Source of the DNA: Curtobacterium sp. MCJR17_055
Lineage (GTDB): Bacteria > Actinomycetota > Actinomycetes > Actinomycetales > Microbacteriaceae
Direction of reading: 5' to 3'
NCBI RefSeq assembly: GCF_003224335.1
Contig: NZ_QKLF01000002.1
Location: forward strand, 62,001-126,000
DNA: 64,000 nucleotides
Shown here: piece by piece, positions 1 to 8,009 of the stretch
Layout: each line of letters starts with the position of its first letter
Numbering within the stretch: position 1 is the stretch's first letter
The notes under the pieces: generated by a model
Databases searched by the model: none
What the model saw: the letters and a program-made list of their open reading frames with translations, nothing else
What the model was told of the DNA's origin: nothing
Position numbers and translations under genes: made by a program

Positions 1-1532
1 TCGGCGTTCTCGACGGTCGCCTGCTTGCGGAGCGAGGCGTAGGCCGCACGGACGTCGAAGTTGCGGACGCCCATGGCGTACCAGGTGGCGAGGGTCGCGG
101 CCGAGGGGTCGCCGGTCATCACGTGGGTCGGTGCGCCGAGGTGCAGCCACCGGTCCCACACGCCGCCGTTCTGCTCGGCGAACCGCAGCATCGACTGCGC
201 CATGTCCCCGGCGACGTCCGGCCGCAACAGCGCGAGCAGCTGGATCTGCGCCCGGTACTGGTCCCATCCGGAGTACGTGCCGTAGACGGCGCGGTGTCCG
301 CGGTCGATCTGGTGCACCCGCATGTCCGGCCCGAGGTACCGTCCGTCGCGGTCGTTCAGCGTGTTCGGCTGCATGAGTGCGTGGTACACGGCCGTGTACA
401 GCTGCGTGGTGCGGTCCGCGGTGCCGCCGCCGACCCGGATGCGCGAGAGTTCGCGGTTCCAGGAGGCACGGGTGTCGGCCGCCACGCTGGCGACGGTGGC
501 GTGCTTCCGCACCTCGGCGTCACGGTTCGCGACGGCGCCGGCGGCGCTGACGTACGAGATGCCGATCTTCGCGTGCACGGTGGCACCCCGGCGCGCGTCG
601 AACCCGACCCACGCGCCGGAGCCGCGTCCGGCCCGGTCGGCGCCGGTGAGGTACCCCTCCCCGCCGGAGGCGCGCGTGCCTCCCGGCTGGACGGCACCGT
701 CCTTCCAGGTGCCGGTGCTCGTGAACGGCTTGTCGAAGGTGGCCGTGAAGAACAGGCGGTAGTAGCTGCGCCGGTCGGGGTTCGTCGCGCCGCCGCCGTT
801 CGCGCGGCGGCTGCAGAAGCCGCCGGTCAGGACGCTGCCGCTGACTGTGCGGGTGCGGGCGTCGACACGGGTGTCGGCGGCCTCGCTGCCGTTGATCGAG
901 TTCGACGTGCGGAAGAGCAGGTTGGCGTCCTGCCCGGCCGGGAACGTGAACTCGCCGATGCCGGCGCGGGTGGTCACGGCGAGGTCGGTGCTGACGCCGT
1001 TGTCGAGCGTGACCCCGTAGCGGCCGGGGCTGGCGTGCTCCTGGTCGTGCGAGTACCCGGCGGCGTAGACGGCGTCGGTCGAGTCCGCGGAGGGCGAGGT
1101 CGTGACGGGCGTCGTGACCGGCATGATCGGCACGTCGCCCGCGGCACCCGGAGCGCAGCCGGCGCCGTTGAGGTGCGTGAGGCTGAACCCGCGCAGCCGG
1201 TTGACGTCGTACGAGTAGCCGTTCGCGACCGGGGTGGAGGTCTGGTCGCCCTTCGTGCCCGTCGGGCTCCACTGGAGCATGCCGAACGGTGCGGTGGCTC
1301 CGGGCCAGGTGTTGCCGTCGTGGTTGGTCCCGATGAACGGGTCGACAGACGCCGCCGGGTCGGCTCCGTGCCGGGAGGCCGTGGTCACGCCCGCCCCGGA
1401 CGCTGCGGTCCCCGGGCTGGCTGCGGCCGGGGCGACCACCGCCCCGGTGCCGAGCAGTGCGGCGATCGTGGCAACCGCGGCGAGCGGGACCGGACGGAGG
1501 AGCGGGCGACGGTGCGCGCGGGAACGGGTCAC
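1..1532 (-). CDS. Secreted GH92 family alpha-mannosidase (3' end outside window)
   Basis: Exo-acting alpha-mannosidase of glycoside hydrolase family 92, calcium-dependent enzymes that trim mannose from glycans outside the cell. The GTG start at 1532 is followed by a basic then hydrophobic stretch ending near AAAS (residue 39), a typical Sec signal peptide. The family N-terminal signature is clear: VDPFIGTN at about residues 63-70 and PFGMLQWSP at 82-90. About 510 codons are inside the window and the frame is open to base 1, so the catalytic C-terminal half is not seen. GH92 enzymes are usually 700-1100 residues. A mannoside ABC operon with a GH38 enzyme lies 6 kb away, which supports a role in mannose-glycan use. 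Start choice is moderately sure; family call is firm. Confidence 0.9.
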   Translation of the reverse strand, partial: MTRSRAHRRPLLRPVPLAAVATIAALLGTGAVVAPAAASPGTAASGAGVTTASRHGADPAASVDPFIGTNHDGNTWPGATAPFGMLQWSPTGTKGDQTSTPVANGYSYDVNRLRGFSLTHLNGAGCAPGAAGDVPIMPVTTPVTTSPSADSTDAVYAAGYSHDQEHASPGRYGVTLDNGVSTDLAVTTRAGIGEFTFPAGQDANLLFRTSNSINGSEAADTRVDARTRTVSGSVLTGGFCSRRANGGGATNPDRRSYYRLFFTATFDKPFTSTGTWKDGAVQPGGTRASGGEGYLTGADRAGRGSGAWVGFDARRGATVHAKIGISYVSAAGAVANRDAEVRKHATVASVAADTRASWNRELSRIRVGGGTADRTTQLYTAVYHALMQPNTLNDRDGRYLGPDMRVHQIDRGHRAVYGTYSGWDQYRAQIQLLALLRPDVAGDMAQSMLRFAEQNGGVWDRWLHLGAPTHVMTGDPSAATLATWYAMGVRNFDVRAAYASLRKQATVENA

Positions 1533-1678
1533 GGTCGTGACGCTAGCCCCCTCGGACGGGGGACGGCACCACCGTCACCGGGAGGTCGGCGGCTGTTCAC
1601 GTGGTGGTCGCCTCGAGCCGTCCGAGCCCGGGACCGGTCACCCTGGTCGCCGGACCCAGGTGCTGCGAGGATGACGAC

Positions 1679-2848
1679 ATGAGCGTCATGGTCTCCGTGT
1701 TCGATGCCCGCCGGACCCGCACGAGCGAGAAGTACACCGCGTTCGGCCCCGAGGTGCTGCCGATGTTCGTCGCCGAGATGGACTGCGCCCTCGCCGAACC
1801 CGTGCGGGACGCCCTGGTCCGGGCGGTCACCGACGGCGACACCGGGTACGTCGGGCATCACCGGGTGCTGCCCGAGGCCTTCTCCGACTTCGCCGCCGAC
1901 CGGTGGGGCTGGTCGGTGGACCCCGACCTCGTCCGGACCACCACCGACGTCTCGGTCGCGGCGGTCGAGGTCCTCCGCCGGGTGATCGAGCCCGGGGACC
2001 AGGTCGTCATCATGCCGCCCGTGTACGCGCCCTTCTGGGAGTACGTCGGCGAAGCCGGCGGGTCCGTCACCGAGGTGCCGCTCCTCGCCCCCGAGGGCCC
2101 GGCCGACCCGTTCGACACGACGGCCGGCTGGCGGATGGACCTGGACGGCGTGCGGCAGGCCTTCGCGGACGGCGCCCGGACCGTGCTGCTGTGCAACCCG
2201 CACAACCCGCTCGGGCTCGTGCACGACCGGGAGTCCCTGGCGGCACTCGCCCGGCTCGCCGCCGAGTGGGACGCCGTGGTGGTGTCCGACGAGATCCACG
2301 CCCCGCTCGTGCACGCAGACGCCGTCTTCACGCCGTTCCTCGACTCGTGCCCGGAGGCCGCGGCCCTCGGGGTCGCCTTGACGAGCGCGAGCAAGGCGTT
2401 CAACCTCGCCGGCACGAAGTGCGCCCTCATGGTCGGCGCGTCGGACCGTGCCCGCGGGTGGTTCGACGGACTGCCGGGCGAGGTCGTCGAGCGCACCGGG
2501 ATCCTCGGGTACACCGCGAGCGTCGCCGCGTTCACGGAGGGCGGCCCGTGGCTGGCGTCCCTGCTCGCCGAGCTGGCGGCGAACCGCCGGGTCCTCGCGG
2601 AGGAGCTCGGCGCCGCGCTGCCCGGCGCGGGGTACCGGCAGCCGCAGGCCTCCTACCTGGCCTGGCTCGACCTGCGGGCCCTGCCGTGGGGCGACGACCC
2701 CGCGCCGCTCCTGGTGGACCGGGCGCAGGTGGCGCTGTCGAACGGGCGGGACTTCGGGCGGCAGGGCATCGGGCACGTCCGGCTCAACTTCGGCTGCTCG
2801 GAGGAGACCCTGCGCGAGGGGCTCGCGCGCCTGGCCGCCGCCCGCTGA
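1679..2848 (+). CDS. MalY/PatB-type aminotransferase-fold C-S lyase
   Basis: PLP-dependent fold-type I enzyme of the MalY/PatB group (cystathionine beta-lyase, EC 4.4.1.13 type), which cleaves C-S bonds of cystathionine or cysteine conjugates in the cytoplasm. Length 389 residues matches the family. NPHNPLG is at about 173-179, the SDEIHAPL block with the PLP-contacting Asp at 203-210, and the Schiff-base lysine K239 in SASKAFNLAG. The start at 1679 is preceded by GAGGA nine bases upstream; an in-frame upstream TTG/GTG extension has no ribosome site. It is convergent with nagB, only 11 bases apart. MalY-like proteins can also act as regulators; that is not testable here. Confidence 0.86.
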   Translation: MSVMVSVFDARRTRTSEKYTAFGPEVLPMFVAEMDCALAEPVRDALVRAVTDGDTGYVGHHRVLPEAFSDFAADRWGWSVDPDLVRTTTDVSVAAVEVLRRVIEPGDQVVIMPPVYAPFWEYVGEAGGSVTEVPLLAPEGPADPFDTTAGWRMDLDGVRQAFADGARTVLLCNPHNPLGLVHDRESLAALARLAAEWDAVVVSDEIHAPLVHADAVFTPFLDSCPEAAALGVALTSASKAFNLAGTKCALMVGASDRARGWFDGLPGEVVERTGILGYTASVAAFTEGGPWLASLLAELAANRRVLAEELGAALPGAGYRQPQASYLAWLDLRALPWGDDPAPLLVDRAQVALSNGRDFGRQGIGHVRLNFGCSEETLREGLARLAAAR

Positions 2849-2859
2849 CCTCCGCGGGG

Positions 2860-3645
2860 CTACTCGAACCGCTGCCACTCCGGCTTGTTCGCGTACGTGT
2901 ACCGGTAGTAGTCGGCGAGCTGCAGGCCCGCGGCCGCTTCCTCGTCCACGACGACCGTGGCGTGCTCGTGCAGCTGCAGCGCGGAGCCCGGCACGAAGGA
3001 CGACAGCGGCCCCTCGACGGCGGCGGCGACCGCGTCCGCCTTCGCCGCGCCCTGCGCGACGAGGACGAGCTCGCGGGCCTCGAGGATCGTGCCGAGTCCC
3101 TGCGTCATGCAGTGCGTCGGCACCTGGTCGAGCGAGTCGAAGAACCGTGCGTTGGCCTCGCGCGTGGACGGCGCGAGCGTCTTGATGCGGGTGCGGGACA
3201 CGAACGAGGACGTCGGCTCGTTGAACCCGATGTGCCCGTTCGCCCCGATGCCGAGGATCTGCACGTCGACCCCGCCGGCAGCGCGGATCGCGGCGTCGTA
3301 CTCCTTCGCGGCGAAGGCGAGGTCCCCCGCGCGGCCGTCCGGCACGCGCACCCGGGTGGGGTCGAAGCCGAGGGGCTCGACGACGTCGCGGGCGATGACG
3401 CTGGCGTACGACTCGGGGTGCTCGAGCGGGATGCCGACGTACTCGTCGAGGGCGAACCCGCGCGCCTGCGCGAACGACAGCTCGCCGGCCTCGACCCGGC
3501 GGCGCAGGTCGGCGTAGATGCCCTGCGGGCTCGACCCGGTGGCGAGCCCGACGACCGCCGCGGGCTTCGTGGTGACGACCGACGCGATCTTGGCCGCGGC
3601 GACGCGACCGACCTCCGCCGGGCTGGGCAGGATGATGATCTCCAC
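2860..3645 (-). CDS. nagB: Glucosamine-6-phosphate deaminase
   Basis: Converts glucosamine-6-phosphate to fructose-6-phosphate and ammonium, the last step of GlcNAc catabolism, in the cytoplasm. The protein is 261 residues, the usual NagB length. The catalytic loop FALDEYVGIP (D67) and GIGANGHIGFNEP with the active-site His138 and Glu143 are intact. The start is a GTG at 3645 giving VEIIILPS. There is almost no room for a leader: a perfect 16-bp palindrome like a DasR/NagR operator lies 12-27 bases upstream (3657-3672). It is divergent from the NUDIX gene. nagA is not in the window. Confidence 0.95.
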   Translation of the reverse strand: MEIIILPSPAEVGRVAAAKIASVVTTKPAAVVGLATGSSPQGIYADLRRRVEAGELSFAQARGFALDEYVGIPLEHPESYASVIARDVVEPLGFDPTRVRVPDGRAGDLAFAAKEYDAAIRAAGGVDVQILGIGANGHIGFNEPTSSFVSRTRIKTLAPSTREANARFFDSLDQVPTHCMTQGLGTILEARELVLVAQGAAKADAVAAAVEGPLSSFVPGSALQLHEHATVVVDEEAAAGLQLADYYRYTYANKPEWQRFE

Positions 3646-3656
3646 GTCGTCAGCCT

Positions 3657-3672
3657 ACTGGTCATGACCAGT
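3657..3672. promoter_or_regulatory. dre-like operator (DasR/NagR family) upstream of nagB
   Basis: ACTGGTCATGACCAGT is a perfect 16-bp palindrome. It closely matches the published DasR responsive element of Streptomyces (ACTGGTCTAGACCACT type), differing mainly in the central two bases. It sits directly in front of nagB, the classic DasR/NagR target, so control by a GntR-family regulator released by GlcN-6-P or GlcNAc-6-P is inferred. No GntR gene is in the window. Confidence 0.75.
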
Positions 3673-3729
3673 CACGGACAGGGTGAGCGCGGCGGCGGGA
3701 GGTGGGCCCGGGGCCGGTAGCGTGACGGC

Positions 3730-4209
3730 ATGCCCACTCCCGACTTCGTCCTGTCCCTGCGCGAGAAGGTCGGGAACGACCTGCTCTGGCTCACCGGCGT
3801 CACCGCGGTCGTCACCCGCGGCGAGGGCGACGACCGCGAGGTGCTCGTCGTCCGCCGTGCCGACAACGGCGCCCTCACCCCGGTCACCGGCATCGTCGAC
3901 CCGGGCGAGGAACCCGCCGTCGCCGCGGAGCGCGAGGTCCTCGAGGAGGCCGACGTCGTCGCCGTCGCCGAACGCCTGGCGTGGGTCCAGACGCTCGAGC
4001 CGATGACCTACCCGAACGGCGACCGCGCCCAGTACATGGACCTCGTCTTCGCCTGCCGCTGGGTCTCCGGCGACCCGTACCCGGCCGACGGTGAGAACAC
4101 GGAGGCGTTCTGGGCACCGGTCACGAGCCTCCCGGACATGTCGGAGGACATGCGCCGACGGGTCGACGCGGCCCTCGCCGACGAGGTCGCTGCCCGCTTC
4201 GAGCGCTGA
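3730..4209 (+). CDS. NUDIX hydrolase
   Basis: Hydrolase of nucleoside diphosphates linked to another moiety, 159 residues. The Nudix box spans about residues 54-76: G54, E60, R68, E69, E72, E73 are all in place, but the late glycine of the consensus is Asp75. Because the metal-binding glutamates are kept, activity is expected. The substrate cannot be told; 8-oxo-dGTP or ADP-ribose type compounds are usual. It is divergent from nagB and followed by a short hairpin. The ATG at 3730 lacks a strong ribosome site. Confidence 0.88.
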   Translation: MPTPDFVLSLREKVGNDLLWLTGVTAVVTRGEGDDREVLVVRRADNGALTPVTGIVDPGEEPAVAAEREVLEEADVVAVAERLAWVQTLEPMTYPNGDRAQYMDLVFACRWVSGDPYPADGENTEAFWAPVTSLPDMSEDMRRRVDAALADEVAARFER

Positions 4210-4215
4210 CGGTCG

Positions 4216-4242
4216 GCGCCGGTGGCGGAAGGCCCCCGGCGC
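4216..4242 (+). terminator. Hairpin after NUDIX gene
   Basis: GCGCCGG (4216-4222) pairs with CCGGCGC (4236-4242) across a 13-base loop, seven bases after the NUDIX stop codon. There is no U-tract, as is common in high-GC actinobacteria. The stem is short, so the call is tentative. Confidence 0.4.
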
Positions 4243-4328
4243 AGGTACCGTCGTGGGGATCCGCAGTGGTGCGTGACGCGCGTGCCGGAGACCGCGGCTG
4301 ACGCCGCCGAGCCGCCCTGGAGGCCCGC

Positions 4329-4766
4329 ATGGAGTTCACGACGACCGTCCGGCAGGCGCGCGTCAACGCGACCGGCCTGCCCGTCCCGGCCGAGGTCGTC
4401 GAGGAACTCGGGTCGGGCAGGCGTCCCGCGGTCGTCGTCACGATCGACGGCGGGTACACGTACCGGTCGACGGTCGGCGTCATGGGAGGGGAGTTCCTCG
4501 TCCCGCTGTCCGCGGAGCACCGGACGGCTGCCGGGATCGCGGCCGGGGACAGCGTGACCGTGTCCCTCGAGGTCGACTCCCTGCCGCGGACCGTCGACGT
4601 GCCCGCCGACCTCGACGCGGCGCTCAGCGCGGCGGGGGTCCGTGCGGCGTTCGACACCCTGTCGGGGTCGCGCAAGCGGGCGCTCGTCGACCCGGTCGAG
4701 CAGGCGAAGGCACCGGAGACCCGCGCGCGGCGCATCGAGCAGGCGGTGGCGTCGCTCCGGGGGTGA
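4329..4766 (+). CDS. DUF1905 / YdeI-OmdA family protein
   Basis: Small cytoplasmic protein of 145 residues with an N-terminal DUF1905 beta-barrel (about 1-80, MEFTTTVRQ...) and a C-terminal OmdA/YdeI-type helical tail (about 85-145) with the SGSRKRALVDPV and APETRARRIEQAV blocks typical of that family. The molecular function is not established; relatives are named for bacteriocin or stress protection. The ATG at 4329 has GGAGG seven bases upstream, which settles the start. It is convergent with the NAD(P)HX dehydratase gene, five bases apart. Confidence 0.82.
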   Translation: MEFTTTVRQARVNATGLPVPAEVVEELGSGRRPAVVVTIDGGYTYRSTVGVMGGEFLVPLSAEHRTAAGIAAGDSVTVSLEVDSLPRTVDVPADLDAALSAAGVRAAFDTLSGSRKRALVDPVEQAKAPETRARRIEQAVASLRG

Positions 4767-4771
4767 CCCGG

Positions 4772-5635
4772 TCAGGCGCCGAACTCGACCAGGACCCGCG
4801 GGATCTCGCCGAGCAGCTCGCTCGCCAGGTACCCCATCGGCCCGACCTGGACGGCCAGTCGGTCGCCGGCCGCCGCGTGCACCTGCGTCGCCCAGACGGT
4901 GGCCTGGGCGACGTCGGCCCCGCGTGCCAGCAGGCCGGTGATCGCGCCGGAGAGCACGTCGCCGCTGCCGCTCGTCCCGAGTCCGCCGGCACCGGTGCCC
5001 TTCGCCCACGCCCGGCCGTCCGGCGCGGCGACGACCCCGCCGAGCGACACGACGGCGCCGAAGCGCTCGGCGATCTCCGCCGCGTCGGTGTGGTCGTCGG
5101 AGCAGTCACGGCCGAGGAGCCGTTCCGCCTCGCCGGAGTTCGGGGTCATCACGAGTCGTCCGCGCAGGGGCGCGAGTTCGTCCACGAGGTCCGCCGCGAC
5201 ACCGAGCGCGAAGGCGTCGAGCACCACGATCGTGTCGTCACCGACCGCCGCGGCGAGTCCGGCGACGAGGTCACGGCTGCCGTCGGGTTCGTCCAGGCCC
5301 GGTCCGACGAGCACGGCGTCGGCGCTCTCGAGGTCGTCCGTCAGGGTGTCGACGGCGCCGACCGCGACGTGGCCGTCGTCGTCCTGGGGCAGCGGTTGCA
5401 CGCCGGACTCGGGCAGGGCGACGGCGACGTGCGGGGCGACGCTCTCCGCGACGGCGAGCGTCAGTCGGCCACCACCGACGCGGAGCGCCGCGGTCGCGGA
5501 CAGCATCGCGGCACCCGGGGTCTTGGCCGCGCCGCCGACGACGAGCACCTGCCCGCGGCCGTACTTGCTCCCGCCGACCTCCGGCAGGGCCCACTCGCGC
5601 AGCAGGTTCGGGGTGACGGGGGTGGGTTCAGACAC
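4772..5635 (-). CDS. nnrD: ADP-dependent (S)-NAD(P)H-hydrate dehydratase
   Basis: Repairs damaged NAD(P)H by dehydrating the S-hydrate with ADP; ribokinase-like fold, cytoplasmic. TPNSGEAERL at about 164-173 and the nucleotide-binding GTSGSGDVLSG at 220-230 are the family hallmarks. At 287 residues it is only the dehydratase domain; the epimerase half (NnrE) found in the fused form is absent. The start is GTG at 5635, inside the last codons of the histidine phosphatase gene (8-base overlap), so the two are very likely co-transcribed and translationally coupled. Confidence 0.92.
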   Translation of the reverse strand: MSEPTPVTPNLLREWALPEVGGSKYGRGQVLVVGGAAKTPGAAMLSATAALRVGGGRLTLAVAESVAPHVAVALPESGVQPLPQDDDGHVAVGAVDTLTDDLESADAVLVGPGLDEPDGSRDLVAGLAAAVGDDTIVVLDAFALGVAADLVDELAPLRGRLVMTPNSGEAERLLGRDCSDDHTDAAEIAERFGAVVSLGGVVAAPDGRAWAKGTGAGGLGTSGSGDVLSGAITGLLARGADVAQATVWATQVHAAAGDRLAVQVGPMGYLASELLGEIPRVLVEFGA

Positions 5636-6374
5636 GGGCGTCGTCCTTCCGGCCTTCGTGTTCGGTGACGGTGGCGCCCGGGTCCTCGTCGAGGTGGCCG
5701 GTGCCGGAGAACTCCTCGAGGGACCAGCGGCTCCCGAGGCCCTCGCGTCGGAGCCGGGTCAACGAGGCGTTCGCGACGGTGTGCGACTCGGCGAAGTCCA
5801 TCAGCTCCGGCTCGTCGAGGTCGAGGCAGACGGCGATGACCAGCATGACGACGGCGTCGTGCGCGGCGATGACGAGACGGTCGGCACCGTCGAGCCGGTC
5901 CACGTCGGCCAACATCGAGCGCAGCCGGAGCATGACGTCGACCCAGGACTCCCCGCCCGCGGGTCGGTGGTAGTACTTGCCGAGCCACTGCCGGCGCTGC
6001 TCCTCGTCGGGGTGCAGGTTCGCCGAGCCGGTCCGGGTGAGCCGGTCGAGCACGCCGAGCTCCCGGTCGCGGAGTCGCTCGTCGACGCGGCGCGGGGGTT
6101 CGGCGAGGCCGCCGGCCTCGAGCGCGATGCCGATCGTCTGCTGCGCGCGTCGGTACGGGGAGACCCAGAGCACCACCGGGACGTCGTCGACCCCGCGTTC
6201 GGCGAGTTCCGCTCCGAGCGCTCGCGACTGCTCCTCGCCGAGCGGGCTCAGCGGGACGTCGGCGTCCCGGTGGTCGACCTCGATGACGTCGGCCCCGGCG
6301 GCCTCCGCCCGGGCTGCTGCGACGTTGGCGGTGGACTCTCCGTGGCGGACGAGCCAGATCTCGGTGACGGCCAT
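5628..6374 (-). CDS. Histidine phosphatase family protein
   Basis: Phosphoglycerate-mutase-like phosphatase of 248 residues. The catalytic RHGE motif is at residues 10-13 (His11), and the second histidine lies in the IAAHDAVVML stretch near residue 180. The substrate is unknown; such proteins range from sugar-phosphate phosphatases to cofactor-independent relatives of CobC. I start at ATG 6374, giving MAVTEIWLVRHGE; an upstream extension is Arg/Ala rich and unlike the family. It overlaps nnrD by 8 bases and probably leads that operon. Confidence 0.85.
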   Translation of the reverse strand: MAVTEIWLVRHGESTANVAAARAEAAGADVIEVDHRDADVPLSPLGEEQSRALGAELAERGVDDVPVVLWVSPYRRAQQTIGIALEAGGLAEPPRRVDERLRDRELGVLDRLTRTGSANLHPDEEQRRQWLGKYYHRPAGGESWVDVMLRLRSMLADVDRLDGADRLVIAAHDAVVMLVIAVCLDLDEPELMDFAESHTVANASLTRLRREGLGSRWSLEEFSGTGHLDEDPGATVTEHEGRKDDARV

Positions 6375-6445
6375 GGCCGCGACGCTAGCCGGGAGGCGCT
6401 GGACCGGTTCCCGGGCAGAGGCGCGGCCCCGCCTCGACGCTCGGG

Positions 6446-6489
6446 CGCACACGGCACCGCCCGTCGGGGGACGAGCGGTGCCGTGTGCG
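6446..6489 (-). terminator. Terminator of the ice-binding protein gene
   Basis: Perfect 15-bp stem: 6446-6460 pairs with 6475-6489 across a 14-base loop. It begins 18 bases after the stop codon of the gene at 6507-7742 and stands before the histidine phosphatase start, so it separates the two units. Confidence 0.8.
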
Positions 6490-6506
6490 TTGGGAAGGGG
6501 TCGGGG

Positions 6507-7742
6507 TCAGACGCGGCCTGCGCGACGACGTCGGGCGACGACCGTCAGTCCGAGGCCCGCGGCCAGCAGCACGCCGGCGATGCCGAGCGGGAGCGTCGGG
6601 TCGCTGCCGGTGAAGGCAAGGGTCCCGGTGGGCGTCCGACCGGTGCCGGTGCCCACGTCACCGGCGGTCGGCGTCGTCCCGGTCGGCGTCGTCCCGGCCG
6701 GCGTGGTGGGGGTCGGCGTCGGCGTGGGCGCCAGGACCCGGACGGTGACGACCTGGGTGTCGGCCGGGCCGGTGCCGTTCGATGCGGTGATCGTCACGGT
6801 CGAGGACCCCGGCGCGGTCGGGGTGCCCGAGATGACGCCGGTGGTGCTGTCGATCGTGAGACCGGTCGGCAGGCCCGTGGCGGTGAAGGTCGGCGTCGGC
6901 GTCCCGGTGGCGGTCACGGTGTAGCTGTAGGGCTGTCCGGTCGTCGCGTCCGTGGGCGTGCCGGAGGTGATCGACGGCGCGACGGTCGGCGTGGGGGTGG
7001 CGGGCGGCGGGCAGGTCTGTGACGGCGTGATCGTGTTCGTGTCGAGCGTCACCGCGCCGTTCAGGGCGAGCAGGCGGCCCTGGACCGTTGCACCGGTGAC
7101 CGCGGTGACGGACTGCTGGGCGAGGACGGTGCCCTGGAACTGCGCACCGCTCTGGATGGTCGCGGAGCTACCGACCTGCCAGAAGACGTTGCACGAGCTC
7201 GCGCCGCCGGTGATCAGGATCCGGGTGTCCGTCCCCACGACCAGCGTGGACGCTGCCTGGAACACCCAGGTCGACTGCGCGTCGCCGTCCAGGGTGAGCG
7301 TGTTGCCGTCCGACAGGTCCAGTGCACCCCCGGAGTAGACCCCGGGGACGAGCGGCGCACGGTTGTCGAGGTCGGTGACGTCGACGCCGCTCGGTGTGAG
7401 TGCCGCGGCCGCGTCGTACGCGGTCCGGGCGTCCTGCTGCGCCTGCGCGGCCTCGGTGCGGGACCGGACCGTGCCGGTGACGACGCCGTCCGGTGCCGCT
7501 CCGAACCCGGTGACCGCGGTGCCGGGCGAGACGCCGAGGTCACCGTTGACGACGGTCGGTCCGGTGTTGGTGACGGCGCTGGCCCCGAGGACGCCGTAGG
7601 TGGCAGCGGTCCCGAGTGTGACGGGCCCGTCGATCTCGGTGGCCGCGGAGGCGCCGGATGACGCCGTGAGGACGAGCGACACTGCGAGGCCCAGACCGGC
7701 ACCACCCGTCAGGACGCTGCGGAGGAACGGTGACGCGGCCAT
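6507..7742 (-). CDS. Sortase-anchored ice-binding protein (DUF3494)
   Basis: Secreted protein of 411 residues. A Sec signal peptide ends near SGASA (residue 34). Residues about 38-240 match the DUF3494 ice-binding fold (ATYGVLGASAVTNTG, VVNGDLGVSPGTAVTGF, and the LDNRAPLVPGVYSGGAL and STWVFQ blocks), a beta-solenoid that binds ice. Residues about 255-335 form a He_PIG-type Ig domain (TGLPTGLTIDSTTGVISGTP). A Pro/Thr-rich stalk of about 40 residues leads to LAFTG (375-379), a membrane segment and a basic tail: a cell-wall sorting signal of the LAXTG class. The domain order suggests display on the cell wall by a class E-type sortase. No sortase gene is nearby. Confidence 0.88.
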   Translation of the reverse strand: MAASPFLRSVLTGGAGLGLAVSLVLTASSGASAATEIDGPVTLGTAATYGVLGASAVTNTGPTVVNGDLGVSPGTAVTGFGAAPDGVVTGTVRSRTEAAQAQQDARTAYDAAAALTPSGVDVTDLDNRAPLVPGVYSGGALDLSDGNTLTLDGDAQSTWVFQAASTLVVGTDTRILITGGASSCNVFWQVGSSATIQSGAQFQGTVLAQQSVTAVTGATVQGRLLALNGAVTLDTNTITPSQTCPPPATPTPTVAPSITSGTPTDATTGQPYSYTVTATGTPTPTFTATGLPTGLTIDSTTGVISGTPTAPGSSTVTITASNGTGPADTQVVTVRVLAPTPTPTPTTPAGTTPTGTTPTAGDVGTGTGRTPTGTLAFTGSDPTLPLGIAGVLLAAGLGLTVVARRRRAGRV

Positions 7743-7790
7743 GGAGGCACCTGTCTGAGAGGGAGAGGCACAGTGCGTTCGTCGACGACG

Positions 7791-7823
7791 GACGCATGAT
7801 CTCCGGTCTCCGGAGTATGCGTC
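7791..7823. promoter_or_regulatory. Interrupted inverted repeat upstream of ice-binding gene
   Basis: GACGCAT (7791-7797) and CTCCGG (7801-7806) are mirrored by CCGGAG (7810-7815) and ATGCGTC (7817-7823), forming a 13-bp hairpin with a 3-base apical loop. It lies 49-81 bases before the start codon of the ice-binding gene. It could be a leader hairpin or an operator; no clear -35/-10 pair was seen. The rest of 7743-8009 shows nothing else I can support. Confidence 0.4.
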
Positions 7824-8009
7824 ACATCTGCTCGGAACGGGGTGGAGACGCCCGATCCGCCTCGCTCACGGCCGGACTCCCAGGTCGCACACACGCTCGG
7901 AGCGGTCACCGGCCGCCGCGGACCCCCAGTGCAGGGGGCACACCATGCACGAGCGGCGCCGGACGGGTGCACCCAGAGCCCCGTCCGACGCCGCGGTCGT
8001 CCCGCCCGA

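Noticed and set aside
123..1682. 519-codon plus-strand frame
   Set aside because: It is antisense to GH92 and has no recognisable domain, while the minus strand shows a signal peptide and GH92 motifs.
7923..7938. CCCCC/GGGGG hairpin after the GH38 gene
   Set aside because: Only five pairs and too far (over 70 bases) past the stop codon to call a terminator.
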